Assembly: GCA_002414865.1 (NCBI GenBank)
Contig: DIAQ01000079.1
Span: forward strand, 1 to 12,555
DNA length: 12,555 bases
Origin: a candidate division Hyd24-12 bacterium UBA5074
GTDB taxonomy: Bacteria; Fermentibacterota; Fermentibacteria; Fermentibacterales; Fermentibacteraceae
Direction: 5' to 3'
Shown piece after piece: positions 6,445-12,555 of the stretch. The position numbers and the translations under genes are program-made. Each line of letters starts with the position of its first letter. Position 1 is the stretch's first letter. The notes under the pieces were generated by a model. It saw nothing but the letters and a program-made list of their open reading frames with translations. It had not been told where the DNA came from and did not search any database.

Positions 6445-6758
6445 TGACCTCCGGGGCATCGCAGGAAGAGGCCGGCCTGCCCGGGATCGACAGGCTGATA
6501 CACGAACCCGCCCGGCTGTCGATCATGGCGAACCTCTTCGTCGTGGAGAGCGCCGACTTCGTCTTCCTCCTGAACAGGACGGGGCTGACCGCCGGCAACC
6601 TCTCCTCTCACATGAGCCGGCTCTCGGGCGCGGGCTACGTCGAGGAGAGGAAGGAGTTCGTCGACAGGAAGCCGAGGACCATGTACAGGCTCACGGAGGA
6701 AGGCAGGAAGGCGTTCGACGAGTACCGCCGGGTGATCCTGGCGGCGCTGGAGACGTGA
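6444..6758 (+). CDS. Winged-helix transcriptional regulator (HTH_34/MarR-like)
   Basis: 104 residues, starting at the ATG that shares its first base with the upstream stop. The whole protein is one winged-helix domain: HEPARLSIMANL (20-31) forms helix 1; DFVFLLNRTGLTAGNLSSHM (38-57) holds the helix-turn-helix with the family's GNLSSH recognition helix; LSGAGYVEERKEF (60-72) leads into the wing; RKPRTMYRLTEEGRKAF (75-91) carries the wing and the LTEEGR motif. This is the classic pattern of the stand-alone HTH_34 family, which binds short palindromes as a dimer, and the length is normal. No ligand-binding extension or metal-binding cysteines are present, so the signal it senses is unclear. It probably represses its own operon through the palindrome at 5821-5837 (inference). 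Confidence 0.9.
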   Translation: MTSGASQEEAGLPGIDRLIHEPARLSIMANLFVVESADFVFLLNRTGLTAGNLSSHMSRLSGAGYVEERKEFVDRKPRTMYRLTEEGRKAFDEYRRVILAALET

Positions 6759-6814
6759 GCCATGGATTCCCGCCCGCGAATCTCCGCACGCCCACGGATG
6801 ACCCTCAGGCGTAC

Positions 6815-6838
6815 CTGTCAGCGCAACCCCGCTGACAG
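6815..6838. repeat. Hairpin between convergent genes
   Basis: CTGTCAGCG (6815-6823) and CGCTGACAG (6830-6838) form a perfect 9-bp stem with a six-base loop. It overlaps the last codons and stop (6820-6818) of the minus-strand membrane protein and lies 57 bases after the regulator's stop. Neither strand has a T run, so it may be a transcript-end hairpin rather than an intrinsic terminator. Confidence 0.55.
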
Positions 6839-7258
6839 CCTTGCGATCTTCACCCAGTAGACGATCCAGAACACCAGGCACACGGGTGCTACGAAGACGT
6901 TGATGAATGGGATCCAGAGCACCAGGGACAGGATGCAGAATGTGATCCCCGACCCCAGCCCCGGATAGGCCGACACCAGGGGCCTTCCTCGACGGGTGTA
7001 TTCCTTCTCCATCGTGGCGCTCGTGGCAACCACGACCACGAAGTCCCAGGCCATGGCGAACAGCGGGATCATGCTCAGCCAGACGAGGCCGGGGTTCATG
7101 TTGCGCGATCTGGGATCGGAGCGCGTGAGCGCCCGGTGCATCGTCATCAGGTAGAATATCTTGGGAAGCAGCATCAGGCCCAGGAACACCAGGGTCCCAA
7201 GGGCGCCGTGCACATCCTTCATCATCGACTTCTCCGCGATGCGGTACAGCAAGGTCAT
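6818..7258 (-). CDS. Four-helix membrane protein of unknown function
   Basis: 146 residues from the ATG at 7258, which follows GGAGGGGG closely. A second possible start is the Met-Met pair at residues 12-13, which has GGAG at a better distance; the frame is open upstream, but no earlier ATG was found. Hydrophobic segments lie near 17-40 (GTLVFLGLMLLPKIFYLM), 57-80 (LVWLSMIPLFAMAWDFVVVV), 98-115 (PGLGSGITFCILSLVLW) and 119-138 (INVFVAPVCLVFWIVYWVKI). A charged loop (SDPRSRN, 47-53) separates the first two. The ending YWVKIARLS is common in small conserved membrane proteins of uncertain role. I cannot assign a family. The gene is single, convergent with the regulator at 6444-6758, and would be transcribed from the AT-rich region near 7444-7472. 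Confidence 0.8.
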   Translation of the reverse strand: MTLLYRIAEKSMMKDVHGALGTLVFLGLMLLPKIFYLMTMHRALTRSDPRSRNMNPGLVWLSMIPLFAMAWDFVVVVATSATMEKEYTRRGRPLVSAYPGLGSGITFCILSLVLWIPFINVFVAPVCLVFWIVYWVKIARLSAGLR

Positions 7259-7443
7259 CCCCCTCCGTAGACGCCAATGCCACTCGGAAGGCAATATGCA
7301 CAAGGCCGGCTCCTCCGCGAGGTCGGCGGGGAGCCTTTCGTGGAAGGGCGCAGCATCCTGCAGCCTGACCGGGGGCCAGGGCGTCGACTGCGATGGGGCG
7401 GATGATAACCGGCATCAACTGTATATTCGGAGCCTTAGTATCG

Positions 7444-7472
7444 CCTATAAAGTGTCTAATGTACAATATCAA
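7444..7472 (-). promoter_or_regulatory. Candidate promoter for the four-helix membrane gene
   Basis: On the minus strand TTGATA (7472-7467) is followed after 17 bases by TATAGG (7449-7444). The spacing is ideal and the -35 matches at five of six positions. It would leave a long leader before the start at 7258. Confidence 0.45.
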
Positions 7473-7507
7473 GCAATTTATACCTATGATAATGCGTAAT
7501 TCATAGC

Positions 7508-7536
7508 TTGAATCGTGACAGGTCGATTTCTTTAAT
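7508..7536 (+). promoter_or_regulatory. Candidate promoter for the three-gene cassette
   Basis: TTGAAT (7508-7513) and TTTAAT (7531-7536) are 17 bases apart, with the -10 matching at five of six positions. The predicted start near 7543 leaves about 65 bases of leader before the ATG at 7608. Confidence 0.55.
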
Positions 7537-7607
7537 ACCATCAAGGAGAAGAGGGTTGTTCCCGGAGCCACTCCGCCTTCGCGGCGGGCTCGAAAGGGGC
7601 GTACCGG

Positions 7608-7961
7608 ATGTGGATCATCTCCAGACTCGGCTTTTTCAGCATCTCGCGGGACCCCGGCGAGGACCGGCTGAAGGTGAGCGGCCGCTCGATGTCCGACATG
7701 GTCGCGCTCCGGGAGGGATATCTGCCGGGCGCATCGGAGATCGAGGATGACCAGCGGGAGGATTGTCGCTACAGCATGACCGCTCCTGTCGACGAGATGT
7801 CCGACGCCATGGAACGGATCACCTCGGAGGTCGACTACGGTGACCTCAGGTGCGAGGTGGCCTCGAACCAGGGCTGGCAGAGGCAGGACGTGTACACGGT
7901 TGCCTGGAAGGTGCTGAGGTCGATAGGCTGGCTGATGTCGGAGGGAGGGTCCCGGGGCTGA
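7608..7961 (+). CDS. Conserved small protein of unknown function, first in cassette
   Basis: 117 residues. The ATG at 7608 follows AAAGGGG at about eight bases. The sequence resembles a widespread uncharacterised family that begins M(W/F)-x-x-S-x-LGFFS and has a conserved IDY-x-(N/D)-(F/L) core: here MWIISRLGFFSISRDPGEDR, then LKVSGRSMSDMVALR (21-35), DDQREDCRYSM (47-57) and VDYGDLRCEV (75-84), ending with QDVYTVAWKVL (93-103). It has no signal peptide, membrane helix or catalytic motif that I can see, and should be a soluble alpha/beta protein. Members tend to occur in accessory clusters, but no function is established. The stop is 12 bases before the next gene, and a hairpin spans the junction. 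My recognition is from memory of the pattern, not a search. Confidence 0.8.
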   Translation: MWIISRLGFFSISRDPGEDRLKVSGRSMSDMVALREGYLPGASEIEDDQREDCRYSMTAPVDEMSDAMERITSEVDYGDLRCEVASNQGWQRQDVYTVAWKVLRSIGWLMSEGGSRG

Positions 7962-7969
7962 CCCGGGAC
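7949..7969 (+). promoter_or_regulatory. Intercistronic hairpin over the ribosome site of the second cassette gene
   Basis: GTCCCGGG (7949-7956) and CCCGGGAC (7962-7969) form a perfect 8-bp stem whose five-base loop, GCTGA, contains the upstream stop codon (7959-7961). The right arm includes the only ribosome-site-like bases (GGGA) before the ATG at 7974. A ribosome reaching the stop would open the stem, which fits translational coupling. Confidence 0.5.
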
Positions 7970-7973
7970 GCAG

Positions 7974-8468
7974 ATGCTGAGCTTCCGCAACGGCGCCGGG
8001 CACAGCTTCAGGCTGGAGGTCGTGCGCTATCAATACCCCGACGCCGAGCAGCTGGCTCTCAGCTATCTCGACATGAACTGGCTCCTCGTGAGGATAATCG
8101 CCCGCGACTCGGTCGGGGAATGGAGCGCCCAGGATCCCTGCATGACCACGCGCGAGCTGGCCGACCTGGCGGGATGGCTGGAAAGCCTGTCACGGGGCAT
8201 GAAGCAGCATAATCACTGCGCCTTTCGAGAACCCTGCATCTGTTTCGCACTCCGGGGCATGACAAGCGCGGACGCGGCGGTCGCCGTCCAGGTCGATTAC
8301 GATCTCCGGCCGCCATGGCGCCCCCGCATAAACCCGAGACAGCAGGCCGTCACCCTCGACTTCCGCCTCGCGCGGGAGGAAGCCTGCGTCGCCGCGTCAT
8401 CCGTGCGCGGAATGGTTGCCAGATTCCCCGAGAGGACCGAGACCTGGTTCGACACCCGGAAGGGCTGA
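7974..8468 (+). CDS. WapI-family immunity-like protein
   Basis: 164 residues, starting at the ATG four bases after the hairpin. The order of motifs matches the WapI/Imm-type family: a beta-rich start (MLSFRNGAGHSFRLEVVRYQ), YPDAEQ (21-26), LDMNWLLVRI (32-41), GEWSAQDPCMTT (48-59), ELADLAGWLESL (61-72), FREPCICFAL near 84-93 (compare F-x-EP-N/C-L-x-F-E) and a final beta/alpha unit (VTLDFRLAREEA, then MVARFPERT). In Bacillus subtilis WapI neutralises the C-terminal tRNase toxin of WapA. Many relatives are encoded without a toxin beside them, as here: no Rhs/WapA-type gene lies in this window. Orphan immunity or a domesticated binding role are both possible. The protein should be cytosolic. The family call is by motif recall and is fairly good; the partner is unknown. 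Confidence 0.72.
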   Translation: MLSFRNGAGHSFRLEVVRYQYPDAEQLALSYLDMNWLLVRIIARDSVGEWSAQDPCMTTRELADLAGWLESLSRGMKQHNHCAFREPCICFALRGMTSADAAVAVQVDYDLRPPWRPRINPRQQAVTLDFRLAREEACVAASSVRGMVARFPERTETWFDTRKG

Positions 8469-8472
8469 AGAC

Positions 8473-8814
8473 ATGGGACCGGAGGCGTACGGGTTCCTCG
8501 ACTGCTGCGAGGACACTGTGCTGGAGACGGTGAGGACCCTTTATTCGTCCGGTCACGGCTCTGAGGCGGTGATGCGCTGCTCGACCTGCGGCGCCTACTG
8601 GTTCCACAGGATGCACGAGATGGTTCTGTTCGGCAGCGACCAGCCCGACGAGATGGTGGAGTGGTTCAGCCGCATCACCGATGTCGAGGCTCAGATGATA
8701 ATGTTCTCGAAGGTCAGGCCGAACCTGACCTATCTCACGAGCAGACTCAGCTTCCGCAGGGACGAGAGGGGCGTGCAGCGCTCACAGGGGCAGCCCGCCA
8801 CGCCGCTCTGGTGA
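8473..8814 (+). CDS. Small CxxC immunity-like protein, last in cassette
   Basis: 113 residues. The ATG is four bases after the upstream stop, with GGAAGGG about eight bases before it, so it is in the same transcript. The sequence has a Cys-x-x-Cys knuckle, CSTCGAYWFHRMHEM (36-50), preceded by LDCCEDTVLETV (9-20) and followed by DEMVEWFSRITDVEA (58-72). The pattern C-x-x-C-G-x-x-W-F...W-(Y/F)-x-x-(I/L)-(S/T)-x-x-EA is shared by small uncharacterised proteins often found in polymorphic-toxin immunity clusters. A zinc site would need two more ligands; Cys11, Cys12, His46 and His49 are candidates. The C-terminal 25 residues are basic and probably unstructured. The name is tentative; the immunity role is inferred from the neighbour at 7974-8468. 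Confidence 0.7.
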   Translation: MGPEAYGFLDCCEDTVLETVRTLYSSGHGSEAVMRCSTCGAYWFHRMHEMVLFGSDQPDEMVEWFSRITDVEAQMIMFSKVRPNLTYLTSRLSFRRDERGVQRSQGQPATPLW

Positions 8815-8845
8815 GGAACCGTCCGTCTTCCGCGGAGGCGGGGGT

Positions 8846-10651
8846 TCAGGAAATCCCGTAGAGCGTGAGATGGGATCCGCTGCGGGTCTCGAGCCGGCCC
8901 CTGAAGCTGTATCCGCATTCCAGATCAGTGTGCAGGCTGAGCATCGCGCGTGCCTGCATCGTGCAGAGGTCGGCCGGCGTGGAGAGGCTCCCCGCCAGAT
9001 CGAGCGCCTCCTCCACCTCCGCGCAGGAGAACCCGCGCGAGAAGGGCAACGCCGTCTCGAGCCGGAACACGAAGCCCAGATGGAATACCATCGAGGCCAC
9101 CTCCGGTCCCGGCATGCTCCTCCGCCTCGACGCGACGAGGCGGACCAGGTCGTCCAGGGAGCGGAGTATCAGGGAGATCGTCCCCCGCCCGATGCCGCCG
9201 TAGAGGACGCCGATCTTCTCCGTGTCGCAGATCGAGCGCAGGGATCCCGCGATGGCATCGAGGCGTGAGGCGGCAGATTCCTCCGAGCCCGGGGAGCCGG
9301 CAGCCCTCAGTATCACGATGGGCTTCAGCATGGGCTCGAAAATCCCCATCCTGGCATAGTCGAATCTCTGGGTTTCGGAACCCGGCCTGTGCGGCCTGGC
9401 TGTCTGGGCGGGCAGCATCCTGACCGTGACCCTGTCCTGCTCGAGCCCCAGGCGGGCGAGGTCCGAGATCGCATACGCCGGATCGCCTTCTCCGATTCCC
9501 GGTCTGCCCTCCCAGGCCGTGACGGCCGTCAGCTCCGCGTCATAGGTGTCGCGAAGCTCCGAAGCGAGTGCGAAAAGGCAGTCCGTGCACAACTCGGAGA
9601 CTGCGGGGGGATCGCTCTCCAGCCTGGACGACGAGGAGGATTCGACACGCACCGAGCCATCGATCACCGAGTCGAACCGCGCGGCCTGCGAGGCTCCGCA
9701 GGACTCGGCGAACTTCTCCCTGGAATGGTCGAGGGGAGACGGGAGCACGGCGATGGTCATCCTGCCCATGGACTGCAGGCATTCCATGAAGATGATGTCG
9801 GTCATGTCGATCGCGGACGAGATGCCTATGTCCGCCGCGAGCCCCGCCAGGGCCTTCATGAGCGCCGCGCGCGCCCTTTCCCCGGGCTTGACCTGCCCGC
9901 TCCCGGGACCTGTCGTCCAGGCCCCGCAGAAGACCACCATCTTCGGCCTCGGAATGCATTCCATCACCCGGAGTGACTTCTCCTGGTCGGCCCCCAGGGC
10001 GTCGAGGATGATCGACGCATTGCCCCTGATGCTCTTCATGCTCCCGAGCGAGTCGCCGGCATGGCTCCTGGCGGCCGTGTACCATCGCATCGCCGCCTGG
10101 AAGTCTCCCTTGACCAGGGACGCTTCCGCGAGGGATGCGGGTATCCAGAAGGGACTGGCCGTGGTGGAGTGGCAGTATTCCTCCCAGCACCCGGCTATGA
10201 CCTCGTCGGCAAGGCTCGAGCTGAGGGCTTTTCTCCCCAGCATCAGCGCCAGCGTGGAGGCATTCGTGGCGCACCAGTATCCTCCGCCGAGCTCCCTGCC
10301 GCGCATGTAGCTCCGAAGCGACTTCTCGAGGAGGGCCTTCTTCCTCGCCTTCGGAAGCCCGGAGCGGTCGAGTGCCATGCGCTTGAACAGGCTGCCCAGG
10401 AGCGCGTGCACCTCGAAATCGCCGCCCGCCTCGCCTCCCGATGCGGTATCCAGAAGCCCCACTGCCTGATCGAGGTCTCCGAGCCTGGACAGGCAGAGTG
10501 CCTGAAGCGCCCTTATGCCCTGCGGATCGATGGAGGGGTCGTCGAGAAGGGAGGCGCCCAGGTCGAGCGCCTCAAGGTACTCGCCCCTGTCGATCAGCCG
10601 TCTGATGCCCGCGACCGGGGATCCGAGCCCCTTGTCCCCAGGCCTGTCCAT
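8846..10651 (-). CDS. TPR-S / SLOG-like / pseudo-cyclase signalling protein
   Basis: 601 residues from the ATG at 10651, five bases after AGGAGG; a GTG at 10657 overlaps that site and is less likely. Residues about 15-230 are TPR-like helices including YWCATNASTLALML (125-138), the hallmark of the TPR-S/MAP3K-TRAF-binding region. Residues 237-385 resemble the SLOG/Rossmann-type domain that follows TPR-S: VVFCGAWTTGPG (239-250), SSAIDMTDIIFMECL (278-292), IAVLP, and later AVTAWEG and a DPAYAISDLARLGL segment. Residues about 444-599 align by eye with class III adenylyl/guanylyl cyclases: ILRAAGS for FADVVGFS, IGRGTISLIL for WGDGLFLVF, and an ending CGYSFRG...LTLYGI for CDYVG...FPLYRL. Both metal-binding Asp positions are Arg (449 and 489), so it is probably a non-catalytic sensor. 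No signal peptide or membrane helix. Proteins of this type are predicted nucleotide-centred conflict components. Confidence 0.8.
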   Translation of the reverse strand: MDRPGDKGLGSPVAGIRRLIDRGEYLEALDLGASLLDDPSIDPQGIRALQALCLSRLGDLDQAVGLLDTASGGEAGGDFEVHALLGSLFKRMALDRSGLPKARKKALLEKSLRSYMRGRELGGGYWCATNASTLALMLGRKALSSSLADEVIAGCWEEYCHSTTASPFWIPASLAEASLVKGDFQAAMRWYTAARSHAGDSLGSMKSIRGNASIILDALGADQEKSLRVMECIPRPKMVVFCGAWTTGPGSGQVKPGERARAALMKALAGLAADIGISSAIDMTDIIFMECLQSMGRMTIAVLPSPLDHSREKFAESCGASQAARFDSVIDGSVRVESSSSSRLESDPPAVSELCTDCLFALASELRDTYDAELTAVTAWEGRPGIGEGDPAYAISDLARLGLEQDRVTVRMLPAQTARPHRPGSETQRFDYARMGIFEPMLKPIVILRAAGSPGSEESAASRLDAIAGSLRSICDTEKIGVLYGGIGRGTISLILRSLDDLVRLVASRRRSMPGPEVASMVFHLGFVFRLETALPFSRGFSCAEVEEALDLAGSLSTPADLCTMQARAMLSLHTDLECGYSFRGRLETRSGSHLTLYGIS

Positions 10652-10683
10652 CCGCACCTCCTGACTGTCGTCAGAGCTAACAT

Positions 10684-10698
10684 ATCAAACTGGTTGAT
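10684..10698. repeat. Short palindrome in the divergent intergenic region
   Basis: ATCAA (10684-10688) and TTGAT (10694-10698) flank ACTGG, 33 bases upstream of the TPR-S gene start and within an AT-rich patch. It could be an operator for the gene at 8846-10651 or for the lipoprotein at 10834, but the arms are short and no clear -35/-10 pair stands out. Confidence 0.25.
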
Positions 10699-10833
10699 GA
10701 TTTACATTCCCTTCCTTCGTATAGCCCATCCAGGCATCGCCAGGCGTGTGCTGCCGCATTGACGATCGCCTCCACGGGATGAAGATCAGGGCCGCAGGGT
10801 AACGGCACGGAGGATTTTTCCGAGGGGGATCGA

Positions 10834-11199
10834 ATGCACAGAATTCTCGTCGCGGCTGCGTTCCTCGCCATGCTCGGTGCCTGCGGCAGTTCGCCGGAGG
10901 GTCCGGGCAAGCCGGTTCCCGGGCCCGGCCTGATGAGCCCCTCCCTGGGCGACACCATCAGCGGGAAGGACGTCATCTTCCTGTGGGAGCCGGTCACCGA
11001 CGCCACTGGATACACGCTCCAGATCGCATCCGATTCCGCGATGACCGACCCTGCCGAGCTGACGACTCCGGCGACATCGATCACGTACCAGCCCGGTCTG
11101 AGCGGAACGTACTGGTGGAGGGTCAGCGCGACGATACCGGACGGCACCACCGATTGGTCGGAAACCTGGAACTTCTACCTGGACAACCCCTGCCTCTGA
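10834..11199 (+). CDS. FnIII-like lipoprotein
   Basis: 121 residues, with the ATG about six bases after GAGGGG. Residues 1-16 (MHRILVAAAFLAMLGA) are a lipoprotein signal; the lipobox is LGAC with Cys17 as the lipidated residue. A Gly/Pro-rich linker (SSPEGPGKPVPGPG) leads to one FnIII-like beta-sandwich from about 34 to 117: SPSLGDTISGKDVIFLWEPV, then ATGYTLQIASDS, ITYQPGLSGTYWWRV and WSETWNF. The Y-x-L-Q-(I/V)-(A/S)-x-D pattern and the G-x-Y-x-W-R-V strand are typical of FnIII domains that parse as adhesion or structural modules in secreted proteins. No enzyme motif. The protein would sit on the periplasmic side or the outer membrane. It converges on the DUF3298 gene with a seven-base gap; there is no operon partner. 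Confidence 0.88.
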   Translation: MHRILVAAAFLAMLGACGSSPEGPGKPVPGPGLMSPSLGDTISGKDVIFLWEPVTDATGYTLQIASDSAMTDPAELTTPATSITYQPGLSGTYWWRVSATIPDGTTDWSETWNFYLDNPCL

Positions 11200-11206
11200 A
11201 GCAGGC

Positions 11207-11995
11207 TCAGATATCCTCCCCGCGGCCCGCGAGGTTTTCGAGCGGGCCTCCCGGGATGATGAACGGGGCCAGCACCGGATAACCGAGCGCGATGTCGCCG
11301 TCGGGCTCGGCCGCCTCGATGGCATGGGGGAAGCCTGCGTCGTAGTGGAAAACCACGCAGTCCGGAGTTATGGTGAACTCCGCCAGATCGGCCGACGTGA
11401 AGATGCAGCCCGAGTAGATCGCCGGATCGATGCCTCCGCCCTCGAAGAGGCTCGATGCGATGGCTTCCTCGACCCTCGTCCGGAGACTGTCGTCGAGCAT
11501 CGAAGCCAGCGGCTGCAGCCGGTTCCCGCGGAAGATGTCGGCGGGTTCCAGCAGATTCCCCGTCACCAGGTCGAAATTCATGTGTCTCAGGGATGTAGAG
11601 GGGTATGCTCCGTAGAATTCGGTGGATATCGTCAGGGAGAGAATGCCCCCCTCGTCGCATTCGATCCTGAAGTCCGAAGCCATGATACCGCGCCCTGTCC
11701 CGGCGTAGTTGGCCACCGTCTGCCCGAGGGCTTCGCCTGCCACGGCTTCGTATGAAAGAGCGGTGTTGATCGCCTCGACAGCCGGGTCGTCCGCGCTCCC
11801 GATGGCCACCGGCCACCTCAGGAGCGAATTCCCGTCCGGTCCTTCCAGAACTGTTTCCGCGGCGACGATGACTGCCGGAGGGAAGGCGTCCGGCGCGGAG
11901 GCCGCGGCTTCATCCGCAGCCGGCAGCAGCAGCGAGGCCAGGAGCGCGGCCGCTGCTGGAGCCTGGAAGCGATTCGTGACGGCATGCCTGTTCAT
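11207..11995 (-). CDS. Exported DUF3298/RsiV-like protein
   Basis: 262 residues. The ATG at 11995 follows GGGAGGTG closely; the frame is open upstream but lacks a ribosome site there. Residues 1 to about 33 (MNRHAVTNRFQAPAAAALLA, then SLLLP and an Ala-rich tail) form a signal peptide. The body follows the DUF4163/DUF3298 layout: ALRY-like strand LLRWPVAIG near 58-66, a helix DDPAVEAINTALSYEA (69-84), ILSLTISTEFYGAYPSTSLR (118-137), MNFDLVTGNLLEPADIF (139-155), helix SMLDDSLRTRVEEAI, and FTITPDCVVFHYDAGFP with an ending LGYPVLAPFI. In RsiV of Bacillus this fold binds lysozyme and controls a sigma factor. Here there is no membrane helix or anti-sigma segment, so only a secreted DUF3298-type ligand-binding or peptidoglycan-related protein can be claimed. 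Confidence 0.82.
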   Translation of the reverse strand: MNRHAVTNRFQAPAAAALLASLLLPAADEAAASAPDAFPPAVIVAAETVLEGPDGNSLLRWPVAIGSADDPAVEAINTALSYEAVAGEALGQTVANYAGTGRGIMASDFRIECDEGGILSLTISTEFYGAYPSTSLRHMNFDLVTGNLLEPADIFRGNRLQPLASMLDDSLRTRVEEAIASSLFEGGGIDPAIYSGCIFTSADLAEFTITPDCVVFHYDAGFPHAIEAAEPDGDIALGYPVLAPFIIPGGPLENLAGRGEDI

Positions 11996-12133
11996 GACAC
12001 CTCCCTGATGGCGCTGCATCTCATGGATTCCCGTCTCTGCGGAAACGCCGCAAACGGACCTTCCCGCAAGGGGGACCCGGTTTCGCATCAGTCTGTATAC
12101 ACATATCCATGAAGCGGATACAGCGATGGATCT
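11996..12133. other. Short intergenic region with small inverted repeats
   Basis: TGCGG-AAACG-CCGCA (12038-12052) and TATCC-ATGAAGC-GGATA (about 12104-12120) are weak hairpins. The second could end transcripts of the gene at 12134-12555. I see no gene and no convincing promoter for the DUF3298 gene. Confidence 0.3.
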
Positions 12134-12555
12134 CTACTTATGTGTTGCCCTGCCCCTGCACTGCAGGGCGGCCGGGTTGAAGACGGGGATGGTCCACTCG
12201 AGGCCCGATCCGGTTGTGCCGCTTTCAGAGGAGGCTCGCACTACGCCAGCCTCGACGCTCAGAGAGGCTATCCTGCCGCCGCTGTTCACATGGAGGATCC
12301 AGAGAAAGCGCCCGCCTTCGCGGTCGGCCGCGGTGACGAAACCCTCGCCCTCTCCCGATCCTCCTCCGGCGTCGATCACGAGATCGCCTGTCTTCGCCAT
12401 GAGTCCGGGCGTGGAATCCAGCTCCGCCCATCCGTCGGGCTCGGCTTCCATGATGGCTTCCGTGCCGGTTCGCTCACCCGCGGAGAACCCTTCGGAAGAG
12501 TCAGGGACGAGCGGCACCCAGGTGTCGTCTCCGAAGAAGACGCCGTCCTCCATCC
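12134..12555 (-). CDS. Unrecognised beta-rich protein (5' end probably off window)
   Basis: The minus-strand frame is open from the right edge to TAG at 12136-12134, giving at least 139 residues. An ATG at 12553 is only two bases from the edge, so neither its ribosome site nor a longer N-terminus can be judged; a 5'-truncated gene is more likely. The sequence is acidic and Gly/Ser/Thr-rich (DDTWVPLVPDSSEGF, AGGGSGEGEGF) and then alternates beta-like strands (RFLWILHVNSGGRIASLSVE, SGLEWTIPVFNPA), ending in a basic tail RGRATHK. No family motif, membrane helix or signal peptide is visible in the part present. It reads in the same direction as the DUF3298 gene, 138 bases upstream of it, so co-transcription is possible but not shown. 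Confidence 0.65.
   Translation of the reverse strand, partial: MEDGVFFGDDTWVPLVPDSSEGFSAGERTGTEAIMEAEPDGWAELDSTPGLMAKTGDLVIDAGGGSGEGEGFVTAADREGGRFLWILHVNSGGRIASLSVEAGVVRASSESGTTGSGLEWTIPVFNPAALQCRGRATHK

Larger units (their letters stand above)
7259..7607. other. Intergenic AT-rich regulatory island between divergent units
   Basis: This 349-base gap separates the minus-strand membrane gene from the three-gene cassette. I find no credible gene in it; the open frames lack ribosome sites and protein-like sequence. From about 7425 to 7545 the composition drops sharply in GC compared with everything around it, and the two candidate promoters listed separately lie there. The stretch 7259-7424 would be the roughly 180-base leader of the membrane gene and shows no recognisable riboswitch. 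Confidence 0.6.

Noticed and set aside
6336..8033. 565-codon minus-strand open frame
   Set aside because: It crosses three well-supported genes and an AT-rich promoter region in another frame, with His/Arg/Pro-rich composition and no ribosome site.
7608..8814. Classical toxin-antitoxin or Rhs/CDI locus
   Set aside because: Only immunity-like genes are seen; no toxin domain, Rhs repeats or secretion partner is present in the window.
9546..10310. 254-codon plus-strand open frame inside the TPR-S gene
   Set aside because: It is antisense to a protein with clear domain motifs and has no ribosome site.
11224..11248. GGCCCGC/GCGGGCC hairpin as terminator of the FnIII lipoprotein gene
   Set aside because: It lies inside the coding end of the convergent DUF3298 gene and no T run follows on the plus strand.
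1..12555. CRISPR arrays, tRNA or rRNA genes, insertion sequences, integrases
   Set aside because: I found no regularly spaced direct repeats, no cloverleaf-like segments, no conserved rRNA stretches and no transposase or integrase motifs.

Overview
The window is GC-rich (well over 60% by eye), densely coded on both strands with strong GGAGG-type ribosome binding sites, and carries many Sec-exported or lipid-anchored proteins made of beta-propeller, LamG-like and FnIII-like modules. This suits an uncultivated Gram-negative bacterium of the FCB/Fermentibacterota/Eisenbacteria kind. That assignment is inference from style; there is no rRNA or other phylogenetic marker here.

Layout. Positions 1-770 (minus) hold the 5' part of a secreted beta-propeller protein. 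The 771-1345 gap is not empty: it contains a small Cys-rich reading frame on the minus strand (948-1235) interrupted by an in-frame TGA. A GxxExxY-family protein follows (1346-1744, plus) with an altered PD-(D/E)XK site, then a short Spo0M/arrestin-like protein on the minus strand (1938-2414). The centrepiece is a translationally coupled pair (2667-5638, plus). Its first gene encodes a cytosolic TIR domain, one membrane helix and a large extracytoplasmic beta-propeller ending in a LamG-like module. Its second gene encodes a secreted protein that looks like a free copy of that last module. Next comes a coupled pair of a six-helix membrane protein and a winged-helix regulator (5857-6758), behind a good sigma70-type promoter and a palindrome that could be the regulator's operator. 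A four-helix membrane protein lies convergently on the minus strand (6818-7258).

An AT-rich island (about 7425-7545) with divergent promoter-like sequences separates this from a compact three-gene cassette (7608-8814): a conserved protein of unknown function, a WapI-family immunity-like protein and a small CxxC immunity-like protein. Convergent to it is a 601-residue protein (8846-10651, minus) that reads as TPR-S domain, SLOG/Rossmann-like nucleotide-binding domain and class III cyclase-like domain, with both metal-binding Asp positions replaced by Arg. The right end has an FnIII lipoprotein (10834-11199), an exported DUF3298/RsiV-like protein (11207-11995, minus) and an unrecognised partial gene (12134-12555, minus).

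How it fits together. Several genes belong to families linked to biological conflict and nucleotide signalling: the transmembrane TIR protein, the TPR-S/SLOG/pseudo-cyclase protein and the immunity-like cassette. They are not one operon, so a joint function is a hypothesis. The two strongest leads are the TIR receptor-like pair and the pseudo-cyclase protein. No tRNA, rRNA, CRISPR array, transposase or integrase was seen.
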